Shown: positions 34,066 to 41,466 of the stretch, piece after piece
Layout of the letters: every line of letters begins with the position of its first letter
Numbering within the stretch: the stretch's first letter is position 1
Origin: Chitinophagaceae bacterium
Lineage (GTDB): Bacteria; Bacteroidota; Bacteroidia; Chitinophagales; Chitinophagaceae
NCBI GenBank assembly: GCA_004028795.1
Contig: SAIW01000009.1
Span: 124,001-188,000, forward strand
Length of the DNA: 64,000 nt
Direction: 5' to 3'
Made by a program: the position numbers and the translations under genes
Notes under the pieces: generated by a model
The model's database searches: none
Seen by the model: the letters and a program-made list of their open reading frames with translations, nothing else
Told to the model about the DNA's origin: nothing

Positions 34066-36348
34066 CTATTCTTTTACATCTTCAAATAGAACATGTTTAA
34101 ACTTATTATACAAAAATGATGCGATTAAAAGAATAACACCCAATATAATTAATACAATAGTTTTTGAAATAGCTGAAAGGCTTGCCAAATCATAGAAAAA
34201 CAGTTTAACTAAAGTTGCTGCTAATAATATTATTGCATTTATTCTTAAATGCTTCTGCCTTTTAAATATTCCAACTGAAATTAATGTTAAGGCATATAAA
34301 CCCGCAATTATGCTAAGCCCTAATTTATATTGATTCTTATAACCATCTATATCCATCCAATGAATAAACTCATTGCAGATAATTGTAAGTAAAGTAATGT
34401 TGAAGAGTGAAGAAAATATTTTTGAAACATCTTTTGAATGAATAAAAATGTCTTTTCCTTTTTTTACATAAATAAGCAAACATGCTATAGCTGCAAAAAC
34501 AAAATACCTAATTCCAAGCATCCATATAATATTACCTTCATGTTTTGATAAATAGTCTTGACGCAAATCTCCAATAACCCTTAATCCTTCAGTTAATGAA
34601 TAAACTGTAACTAATAATGCACCTCCGATAAAAAGTCCCGAAGCAAGCTTGTTTTTAAAACGATGTACATTCAATATTAATCCGATTAGTACAAAAAGAG
34701 CACTGTATAAAATCAGGCTAATAGATTTGAAATTATCAGTCCGAATAAAATTATTATAATTTGCATGAAGGTCGTGCCACAACAGGCAAATTTCAAAATA
34801 AACGCCCAGGTATAATATTCCCAGAAAGATAAGAGGAGTAATAAGGCTAAAAAATTCTGAGATATAAGGCTTGGTTTCACTATTTCGATTACCTATTAAA
34901 CTGATATAAGCCAGACATGAGCAGAAAAGAAGTGTAGAAAGGAAATTAAAATTTGCAAAAGCTCTGACGCTTTTTACAGAAAAGTTATTTATCCATACAA
35001 AACCATAATGCGTATTCCAATCTATAAAAAGACTGAAACATGCGAGAGCGATTAACAGGATACCTAAATTCAAATATAAACTTCTTTTGGCTTTAAAACC
35101 AATAAAGCAAAGAGCAGTTGCTTCAATAATCCACAATATTGTTATCCAGTTTTCTTTAAAAGTAACAGGTACAGCAATGGTAACAAATGCAATTCCCAAG
35201 CTTAAGAGAAATAGATAAACTGTATTGTCTGCCAGTTTCATTTTGAAAATGGAAAAACCGGCTGCTAAGTGAACCGCAGCATTAAAAAGCGTAAATACGG
35301 TAAGAGCAGTATTGGAGCTGTAGTGGTCTGTAAATAAAGAGAAAGAAACTGAAAAATATATAATCGAGTTCATCAATAGTGTTCCTATCTCTAAAAGATT
35401 ATAAAGTTCTTTTTTGATGATTTTATATGCCAGAAATGTTATGTAAAATGTAATAAAGTGAATAGATAAAAAAATGATTTTTATAGTGAAATAGGTTTCT
35501 TGTGTATTAGAAAACAAACAAGTTATAAGATAAATAAGCCAGCTGGTGCAAAAAGCTACTCTGTAAACAAGCTTCCAGTCTTTTTGAAAAGCAAGTATCA
35601 GTATTCCTATATTAATAATAGCCATGTATGTAAACAGTATGGCTATTTTCCCGCTGCCATCACTTAATAAGAATGGAATTGCATAAGCCCCAACCTGCCC
35701 TAATAAAGCAATAATTTTTTGATTGTATTTAATGGCCATTACAACAGCAAATGCAGTTGTAATAAGCATAATACCAAATGCAACTTCTCTTGAAAATAGA
35801 GCATAAAAACTGAATGCAATAAATGAAATGAAGTATAAAATAGTAACACCTCCGCTTAATAATACTGCACTGAAATTTTCATACTTTGTTTTAAGTCTTA
35901 AAGCAACTACAATTAATCCCAAAGCCATTAGGTATCCTAAAATAATTCTAAGTGCAGGGCTTATTAAATCTTTATCTATAGCATACTTAGCACCAATAAA
36001 AACTCCAATTACAGTAACCAGAATTCCAATTTTACTAATTAAGTTGGTGCCAATAAAATCTTCTAATTGTTTTGAATTATTATTTACTTTTTTTGGTGAT
36101 TGAATTGGTTTTTGTAGAGGCTGAAATTGTTGTACTTCATTAATCTTATCTAGTTGATTGGTTGAATCTGCTTTTACTAACTTTTCTGTAATGTCTGAGA
36201 TTGAATCTTCAGATTTTAGTGCCTTATTTTTTAATAATTTTATTTCAGATTGAATTGCATAAAAATTATCTTCTAAAAGCCTTTGTTTTAATCTTAATGA
36301 ATCAAGTTTCTTTTCTAATTCTATAATTTGTTGCGTTATATTATTCAT
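34066..36348 (-). CDS. DUF2339 polytopic membrane protein
   Basis: 760 residues. An N-terminal coiled coil (5-50, L/K/E-rich) and linker with P/Q/K (70-90) are followed by more than twenty hydrophobic helices from about 97 to the end. G-T-N-L-I-S-K-I-G-I-L-V-T-V-I-G-V-F-I-G near 94-113 and Y-A-I-D-K-D-L-I-S-P-A-L-R-I-I-L-G-Y near 116-133 match the DUF2339 family of very large membrane proteins. Function unknown; some members are linked to envelope or polysaccharide processes. Confidence 0.82.
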   Translation of the reverse strand: MNNITQQIIELEKKLDSLRLKQRLLEDNFYAIQSEIKLLKNKALKSEDSISDITEKLVKADSTNQLDKINEVQQFQPLQKPIQSPKKVNNNSKQLEDFIGTNLISKIGILVTVIGVFIGAKYAIDKDLISPALRIILGYLMALGLIVVALRLKTKYENFSAVLLSGGVTILYFISFIAFSFYALFSREVAFGIMLITTAFAVVMAIKYNQKIIALLGQVGAYAIPFLLSDGSGKIAILFTYMAIINIGILILAFQKDWKLVYRVAFCTSWLIYLITCLFSNTQETYFTIKIIFLSIHFITFYITFLAYKIIKKELYNLLEIGTLLMNSIIYFSVSFSLFTDHYSSNTALTVFTLFNAAVHLAAGFSIFKMKLADNTVYLFLLSLGIAFVTIAVPVTFKENWITILWIIEATALCFIGFKAKRSLYLNLGILLIALACFSLFIDWNTHYGFVWINNFSVKSVRAFANFNFLSTLLFCSCLAYISLIGNRNSETKPYISEFFSLITPLIFLGILYLGVYFEICLLWHDLHANYNNFIRTDNFKSISLILYSALFVLIGLILNVHRFKNKLASGLFIGGALLVTVYSLTEGLRVIGDLRQDYLSKHEGNIIWMLGIRYFVFAAIACLLIYVKKGKDIFIHSKDVSKIFSSLFNITLLTIICNEFIHWMDIDGYKNQYKLGLSIIAGLYALTLISVGIFKRQKHLRINAIILLAATLVKLFFYDLASLSAISKTIVLIILGVILLIASFLYNKFKHVLFEDVKE

Positions 36349-36399
36349 TATAGTATTAATTAGGGTTGAGATAATTACTAAATATATTGCATAAATCCG

Positions 36400-37905
36400 T
36401 TATTGCCACAACTCCTCAAACACAATTCCATTCTCCTTCAACTCTTCTAATACAGGTTCGTAAATATTGGCAGTTGTAGGAATGTGCAACCCTGTCTCTT
36501 TAATTTTTCCTTCTAAAATTAATCTGGCAGCAATACCTAAAGGAAGCCCGACTGTTTTGGCCATTGCTGTATAAGCAGCATCTTCACCCATAACTTTTAA
36601 TAAACTTTTGACTTTTGACTTTTGACCCTCGATTTCATACTCAATTTCATGCAGCATAACAATCATGTCTTTATCGTCTTTTGCTAAAGCTAATTTTGTT
36701 TCCATTATAAACTGTAATACATCAGCGGCACTGCAAAGCCCTTTATTAATCAGTGTTTCATCATCATCCATACCTAAAAAAAATAACTGCTTTACACTTA
36801 AGTTGGCACCATGCATATTAACAGCAATGGCTTCGGCAGCTTTTGTTTTGATGTCTTCCAGTTCAATTGTGTTTAGTTGTCCTTTTTCATCAACCATCAT
36901 AAAACTTTCATCAGGTTCTTCACCATGTTCTACAGCCGCTTCTTCTGCTTCCATTAAGTGCATTAATTGCTCCATCATTTGTTTGGCTGCATCTAATTTT
37001 TGTGTAAGCATATTATTCAGCCAATCACTAAAACCATGCTTTTGAAAATGCTCTAAGAAGAATTGCTGAATACTCATGCCGTCTGTTTCATAAACTTTTT
37101 CTTCATTGGTTAATTTTAAATCAATCACATTTTTCCAGCCTGAACAAAAATCAGGGTGTCGTAAAGTGGTGCGTATAAAGTTGCTGCAGGTTTCTAAACC
37201 ATATAAGGGAATATAGCTTAATGAATCTCTATTGGCATAGTAAGTATATGTTTCATTTTCATTAATACTTACCATATTCGTAGCATCAAACAATGCTTCA
37301 TGCGGTATATTTTTTATTTCATTATTCTCTTTATAAACAGCTCCTGCTTTGCCTGCCAGCACTATGTTTCGGGCGTTCCAGCTTATTTTATAATGCCAGG
37401 GATTATCATCACTTTCAGGGGCAACCAAACCACCGCAATGCGATTTAAAAGAAGTAATTACGCCACCTTTTGCTTTAATAGCATCAATCATTTGCATGGC
37501 ACTCATATGATCAATGCCCGGGTCTAATCCCATTTCACACAAAAACAATAAGCCCTTATTTTTTATTGCTTCTTCTAAATCTTTTAATCCTTCACTAACA
37601 TAAGAGGCAGTTAATAAATTTTTATTAAAAGCAACACAATCAACAGCAACTAAATAATGCAGGTTAGCCGGCAGCATAGAAATAACTAAGGTTGATTGCT
37701 CAATCAATGCCTTTCTCTCATCAGCATTAGCAATGTCTAACTGAACAGCTTTGGTAAAACTATGATTACCAACTTTTTTTTCAGCTAAGTCCAAACTATT
37801 ATCAGCAACCGTTAATTGCCAATTTTTTTCCTGAACTAAATTTTTAAGATAATCAATTAAAACTGTGGCAGATTTTCCTGCACCTATTAAAAGAATGTGT
37901 TGCAT
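36400..37905 (-). CDS. saccharopine dehydrogenase family protein
   Basis: 501 residues. Rossmann start L-L-I-G-A-G-K-S-A near 5-13, then L-P-A-N-L-H near 78-83, C-E-M-G-L-D-P-G-I-D-H-M near 123-134, F-K-S-H-C-G-G-L near 152-159 and a catalytic C-terminal domain ending in G-L-P-L-G-I-A-A. It matches Bacteroidota saccharopine reductase/dehydrogenase-like proteins (lysine metabolism). Two inserted-looking stretches: an acidic Met/Glu-rich segment near 305-355, and G-Q-K-S-K-V-K-S near 427-434 encoded by a tandem heptamer (36604-36625). Which lysine-pathway reaction it performs is not clear. Confidence 0.8.
   Translation of the reverse strand: MQHILLIGAGKSATVLIDYLKNLVQEKNWQLTVADNSLDLAEKKVGNHSFTKAVQLDIANADERKALIEQSTLVISMLPANLHYLVAVDCVAFNKNLLTASYVSEGLKDLEEAIKNKGLLFLCEMGLDPGIDHMSAMQMIDAIKAKGGVITSFKSHCGGLVAPESDDNPWHYKISWNARNIVLAGKAGAVYKENNEIKNIPHEALFDATNMVSINENETYTYYANRDSLSYIPLYGLETCSNFIRTTLRHPDFCSGWKNVIDLKLTNEEKVYETDGMSIQQFFLEHFQKHGFSDWLNNMLTQKLDAAKQMMEQLMHLMEAEEAAVEHGEEPDESFMMVDEKGQLNTIELEDIKTKAAEAIAVNMHGANLSVKQLFFLGMDDDETLINKGLCSAADVLQFIMETKLALAKDDKDMIVMLHEIEYEIEGQKSKVKSLLKVMGEDAAYTAMAKTVGLPLGIAARLILEGKIKETGLHIPTTANIYEPVLEELKENGIVFEELWQ
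36604..36625. repeat. tandem CTTTTGA heptamers inside a coding region
   Basis: Three copies of CTTTTGA in the plus strand. On the coding (minus) strand they read as TCAAAAG units and encode Q-K-S-K-V-K-S in the saccharopine dehydrogenase homologue, a loop insertion by appearance. Confidence 0.6.
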
Positions 37906-38000
37906 ATATCAAATATACTGTAACATACAAAGAAGATAGGCATTAGGATATAGCAATAAGTTCAAAGAATTAAATCATCATTAACTACTTCAATCTGTAA

Positions 38001-38078
38001 TAAAAAAAGAAAGCACCAAGTTAAGTGTTCTACAGGTTTCATTGCTTACGCCCGTATACTTACTAACCCGATGCTTCC
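38001..38078 (-). terminator. terminal helix and U-run of the candidate RNA
   Basis: On the minus strand GGAAGCATCGGGTTA pairs with TAACTTGGTGCTTTC over 15 positions (11 Watson-Crick, 4 G-U), with a 40-nt intervening loop, and is followed at once by TTTTTTTA. The long loop is unusual for a terminator, so it may also be a closing helix of the RNA. Confidence 0.6.
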
Positions 38079-38610
38079 TTTGAAGAGTCAACACCCTTGC
38101 GGGTTTTAACTCATCAATTTTTCCTGTAAGCTTTGCTTTTTGAAGGCTTTGCTTACAGCGGGAGTTTCATTCTTTTTATAGTTTGAAATGTATCCCGTGG
38201 GTAATTCTTGTTTTTGCAAACTTCTTTTACCCTTCTGAACTTCGTTGCTTTACAGCCCCGTTTTTTCAGCAGGCTTCGTGAATGTGTTACCATTCCTTAT
38301 CCTGTTTTTTGAAGTGATTATCACCGTAAGGCTTCCTCACCTCCCGGCTTTCCACTTGCGTTTCTTCCGGTTTTGAAAGCTGCTGTATTTCTTTCGATTT
38401 ACTTGCTGCTTTCATGATAAAGATTTCAGATTCCTTAGTTTCCGATTTCTTTATTCGGGTTTTCGTTTCTTTTCAGATTCTTTAACCCTTTTAAGTAAGC
38501 AGGTTTTCTTTTGCAAGCTTCCTTACTTCCTTTTTTGCTTGCTGCCTTTCGGCTTCAGCTCAATCTTTGATTTCCCTTCTTTCTTTTGCAAGACTTCCGT
38601 TAATCATTGA
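38001..38610 (-). ncRNA. candidate large structured RNA, about 610 nt, unrecognised
   Basis: No ORF on either strand. The minus strand is purine-rich and folds into many helices by eye: 15-bp terminal stem (38064-38078 with 38009-38023), 12-position stem with GCAA loop (38101-38112 with 38085-38096), CTGTAAGC/GCTTACAG (38151-38158 with 38124-38131), GGGTAA/TTACCC (38227-38232 with 38199-38204) enclosing GTTT-GCAA-AAAC, GAATG/CATTC (38291-38295 with 38280-38284), GTGAGG-AAG-CCTTAC (38326-38340), GAAAGC/GCTTTC (38408-38413 with 38375-38380), AAGTAAG/CTTACTT (38522-38528 with 38493-38499) and GCC-GAAA-GGC (38544-38553). GCAAGC (38537-38542) with GCTTGC (38513-38518) would make a pseudoknot. Wobble pairs in the first, second and sixth helices exist only on this strand. 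RNase P, tmRNA, 6S and group II intron landmarks were not found. Confidence 0.65.
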
Positions 38611-38615
38611 TAAAT

Positions 38616-38648
38616 CAAATATACTTTCACTAAACACCATTTTACAAA
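38616..38648 (-). promoter_or_regulatory. Bacteroidota-type promoter for the candidate RNA
   Basis: Minus strand: TTTG (38648-38645), 21 bp spacer, TATATTTG (38623-38616), an exact TAnnTTTG. Predicted transcription start near 38610. Confidence 0.6.
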
Positions 38649-39090
38649 TTTTTACAGCCTTTGTTATACAACAGTTTCGCATGTTAATCGCAGGCTAAAA
38701 ACACAGTAAAAGCAAGGGTTCTGCACATTTTCATGTGCATAAGTGCAGTAATTTTATTATAAAATCTTCAATCGTTTTTATGGTATCACCTGTGCAGCCT
38801 GTACTGAGCGAAGTTGAAGTATCACTCTCCAAAGGAGTCCAATGGACACTTATACTTTCTGTTCTTTATGCATCATTTCTCATTCAATAACTAACTAACT
38901 TTACAACAACGATTTACCAATGCCATTCAAACGAAACTTTACATATTGGATTGATAAAAGAAAATGGAAATATGTTTTCTTATTATCCTCATTAGAATTG
39001 AGCATTTAAAAAATGTTAGTCGTGAATCATTAATAATTCAGCGGCTCCGGTTTTTAAATCGTATATCGTACATCATAAATCTACAATTGT
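38640..39090. other. 450-bp non-coding stretch before hmgA
   Basis: No convincing gene. Holds a perfect hairpin TGCACAT-TTTC-ATGTGCA (38722-38739) whose left arm can instead pair with GTGCAG (38743-38748), a dispersed repeat (38800-38880) and the upstream region of hmgA. Confidence 0.6.
38800..38880. repeat. dispersed repeat, copy G (diverged)
   Basis: Contains ACTGAGCGAAGTTGAAGTAT, CTCCAAAGGAGTCC and the end TACTTTCTGTTCTTTATGC, which parallels the AAAGAACA...AAGTG start of copies A and B in inverse orientation with a nested CTCCAAAGGAG palindrome. Confidence 0.5.
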
Positions 39091-40248
39091 ATGCCTCATT
39101 ATATATCAGTGGGTAGTATTCCCCATAAACGTCATACACAATTTCGTCAACCAAACGGACAATTATATTCCGAACAATTATTTTCAACAGAAGGGTTCAG
39201 TAACGATTATTCATTACTGTATCATATTCATCCGCCAACACAAATTATTCAAACAGATGAACCGATAAACGCTGCACCGCAAATAGCAGAAGAAAAAATG
39301 CTGCAACACCGAAGCTTTGAAGGCTTTCATATTCAACCGCAAAAAGATTATTTGCAAAGCCGTCAACATATTTTAGTGAATAACGATTGCCAGATTGCAT
39401 TTGCAGCACCGCAACAAAGTATGCATAATTATTTTTATAAGAATGCAGATGCTGATGAACTAATTTTTATTCATGAAGGAACAGGAAAACTCTTAACGCA
39501 ATACGGTGAACTTTCTTTCGCTTACGGTGATTATTTAATTATACCAAGAGGAACTATTTATCAGATTCAGTTTGATAATGATAATAACAGGTTGTTTATT
39601 GTTGAAAGTTTTTCGCCTTATCGTTATCCCAAAAAGTACACCAGTAAAAACGGTCAGCTATTAGAACATTCACCTTATTGCGAAAGAGATATCCGTATTC
39701 CTGAAAATCTGCAAACACTGGATATAAAAGGAGATTTTATTATTAAAACAAAAAAGAAAAATGTTTTATATAGCTTGCATTATGCTACGCATCCATTCGA
39801 TGTAGTAGGGTGGGATGGATGCTGCTATCCCTTTGCTTTTAGTATTCATGATTTTGAACCTGTCACAGGCAGGGTACATCAGCCGCCGCCGGTGCATTTA
39901 ACTTTCGAAGCCAACAATTTTGTGGTATGCAGTTTTGTGCCCAGATTATATGATTATCATCCGCAGGCAATACCCGCTCCATACAATCATTCTAACATTG
40001 ACAGCGATGAATTATTGTATTATGTGGATGGAGATTTTATGAGCAGAAAAAATGTAACAAGAGGTATGCTAACACTGCATCCTGCAGGCATACCGCATGG
40101 CCCGCACCCTGGAGCAGTTGAAAAAAGTATCGGTGCTAAAGAAACAAAAGAATTAGCTGTAATGGTTGATACATTTCACCCGTTAATGTTAACCAAACAA
40201 GCATTGGAAATAGAAAACAAAGGTTATACAATGAGTTGGGCAGAGTAA
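39091..40248 (+). CDS. hmgA: homogentisate 1,2-dioxygenase
   Basis: 385 residues. Opens the aromatic ring of homogentisate in tyrosine and phenylalanine catabolism with non-haem iron. Family start M-P-H-Y-I-S-V-G-S-I-P-x-K-R-H-T-Q-F-R, a cupin barrel with D-E-L-I-F-I-H-E-G-T-G near 127-137, P-P-P-V-H-L-T-F near 264-271, Y-D-Y-H-P near 287-291, D-S-D-E-L-L-Y-Y-V-D-G near 304-314 and H-P-A-G-I-P-H-G-P-H-P near 331-341 (iron-ligand His/Glu region). No maleylacetoacetate isomerase or fumarylacetoacetase gene is next to it here. Confidence 0.92.
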   Translation: MPHYISVGSIPHKRHTQFRQPNGQLYSEQLFSTEGFSNDYSLLYHIHPPTQIIQTDEPINAAPQIAEEKMLQHRSFEGFHIQPQKDYLQSRQHILVNNDCQIAFAAPQQSMHNYFYKNADADELIFIHEGTGKLLTQYGELSFAYGDYLIIPRGTIYQIQFDNDNNRLFIVESFSPYRYPKKYTSKNGQLLEHSPYCERDIRIPENLQTLDIKGDFIIKTKKKNVLYSLHYATHPFDVVGWDGCCYPFAFSIHDFEPVTGRVHQPPPVHLTFEANNFVVCSFVPRLYDYHPQAIPAPYNHSNIDSDELLYYVDGDFMSRKNVTRGMLTLHPAGIPHGPHPGAVEKSIGAKETKELAVMVDTFHPLMLTKQALEIENKGYTMSWAE

Positions 40249-40362
40249 TATTTAGGAAACTTTAATTTTTTAACAATTGCTTTTTGGTTATAAAAAAAGA
40301 GGATTATAATTTCATATAACCTTACTGCATGATGATTCGTTTAACTAATTAAAAATCAGGCA

Positions 40363-40764
40363 ATGAAAAAGTTTTTAGCAATTGCTGTGTTATCATCAGC
40401 GTTACTTATTTCTCTTAAAACACAGGCACAGGTTCGTATCGGTATCGGTTTAAATTTAGGTTATCCGCGTTACTATTATCCTTACGGAAGAATTATGGTA
40501 GCACCAAGAGTTATTGTTGCTGCCCCGCCTGTTGTAGTGGCACCTCAGCCACCGGTTGTTGTTGATAGCACTCAACAACAGGCTCCAGTTGTTGTGCAGA
40601 CACCGGTTGCAGCACCCGTACAGGTAGTACCTCAGGTAATTGTGCAAGACCCTTATTACTACCCTTACTATGCACCCAATGTAATTTATGTAAGGCCTTC
40701 TTTTATTAGGTTCGGAAGAAATGGCCATTATCCTGGTTATGGAGGATATTACAGAAGAAGATAA
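40363..40764 (+). CDS. small secreted Pro/Val/Tyr-rich protein
   Basis: 133 residues: signal peptide 1-23 (cut at T-Q-A-Q), a short R-I-G-I-G-L-N-L-G-Y strand, a low-complexity PVVV/APQ region (47-90) with repeated P-P-V-V-V units, and a Tyr/Gly/Arg-rich end (Y-P-G-Y-G-G-Y-Y-R-R-R). No enzymatic motif. Similar small exported proteins are common in Bacteroidota and may be surface or periplasmic structural polypeptides. A strong terminator follows. Confidence 0.7.
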   Translation: MKKFLAIAVLSSALLISLKTQAQVRIGIGLNLGYPRYYYPYGRIMVAPRVIVAAPPVVVAPQPPVVVDSTQQQAPVVVQTPVAAPVQVVPQVIVQDPYYYPYYAPNVIYVRPSFIRFGRNGHYPGYGGYYRRR

Positions 40765-40773
40765 TTAATCGTG

Positions 40774-40800
40774 AAGCCTCGTTAAATACGAGGCTTTTCT
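40774..40800 (+). terminator. rho-independent terminator
   Basis: AAGCCTCGT-TAAAT-ACGAGGCTT (774-782 with 788-796) followed by TTCT. Ten bp after the Pro/Val-rich protein gene. The stem core (GCCTCG/CGAGGC) resembles the one at 172-199. Confidence 0.8.
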
Positions 40801-40835
40801 ATTATGTACTCAGCTGTTAGTTATTAATTCAACCT

Positions 40836-40866
40836 TAGTTGCGTCGCACACTTGTACGTTCTTATC
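40836..40866. repeat. GTACAAGTGTGCGACGCAAC-family repeat, copy D (inverse)
   Basis: AGTTGCGTCGCACACTTGTA followed by CGTTCTTATC, the best match to the inverse of the family consensus. Confidence 0.75.
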
Positions 40867-40912
40867 GCTATGCAGCAATATCTATCAATACTATAAGCGT
40901 TACTTATACAAA

Positions 40913-41392
40913 TTAAAATTTATAGCCGAAAGAAATACCAAAATAATAAGGAATAAAGAAGCCTCTTCCGAAAACGGGCGTCATGTTTACTCTGAAAGTA
41001 TAACCACCGTTTTTTGGTTGCATTCTGTAACCTAATTGTAGATATCCAAATGCAGATGAACTTTTATTATTATTGAAAATAGTTTGAGAAGATGTCATGA
41101 ATGTAGCACCACCACCCATTTCAAAATAATGTTTTTCATCTTTTCCAACAAGATAATTTAAACCTGCCGGAAAGAAGAAAACTGTTTGGTTGCCGGTGTT
41201 AAAACCGCTAAAACCAATTCTGCCACCTATTCCATCTTCTTTTGCAGTGAACCTGCTATCAAAATTAATACTTGCAAATCCAGGCCCGAATAACTCTGCA
41301 TAAACAGATTTAGCAGCCGTTTGTGCTTTAAGCTTAACTGATGAAGTTGTTGTAAATAAAAGCAACAGGAAGCATAGTTTTTTAAAAGTCAT
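40913..41392 (-). CDS. small outer-membrane-type protein
   Basis: 159 residues from the ATG at 41392 (MTFKKLCFLLLLFTT). A frame-extending ATG at 41467 is less likely because it would bury the signal peptide. Signal peptide 1-24 (cut at K-A-Q). The rest alternates polar and hydrophobic residues in beta-strand style with a final aromatic residue (S-F-G-Y-K-F), consistent with a small eight-stranded barrel. Function unknown. It is 75 bp downstream of dnaE on the same strand. Confidence 0.6.
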   Translation of the reverse strand: MTFKKLCFLLLLFTTTSSVKLKAQTAAKSVYAELFGPGFASINFDSRFTAKEDGIGGRIGFSGFNTGNQTVFFFPAGLNYLVGKDEKHYFEMGGGATFMTSSQTIFNNNKSSSAFGYLQLGYRMQPKNGGYTFRVNMTPVFGRGFFIPYYFGISFGYKF

Positions 41393-41466
41393 GGCAGGGT
41401 TTTTAACAATAAGACGTATTACAGAAAATATTGCTGCAATATAATTGTTAAATGTTTTTAAAAGCA

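Noticed and set aside
36665-37045. 126-residue plus-strand ORF
   Set aside because: Antisense to the saccharopine dehydrogenase homologue, Ser/Cys-rich shadow.
38001-38610. RNase P RNA, tmRNA, 6S RNA or group II intron as the identity of the structured region
   Set aside because: I looked for GAGGAAAGTCC-type P4 sequence, a tRNA-like end with a T-arm, a single long bulged hairpin, and a GTGYG start with domain V, and found none.
38920-39009. 29-residue ORF starting M-P-F-K-R-N-F before hmgA
   Set aside because: Too short, no family match, no clear ribosome binding site; could be chance.
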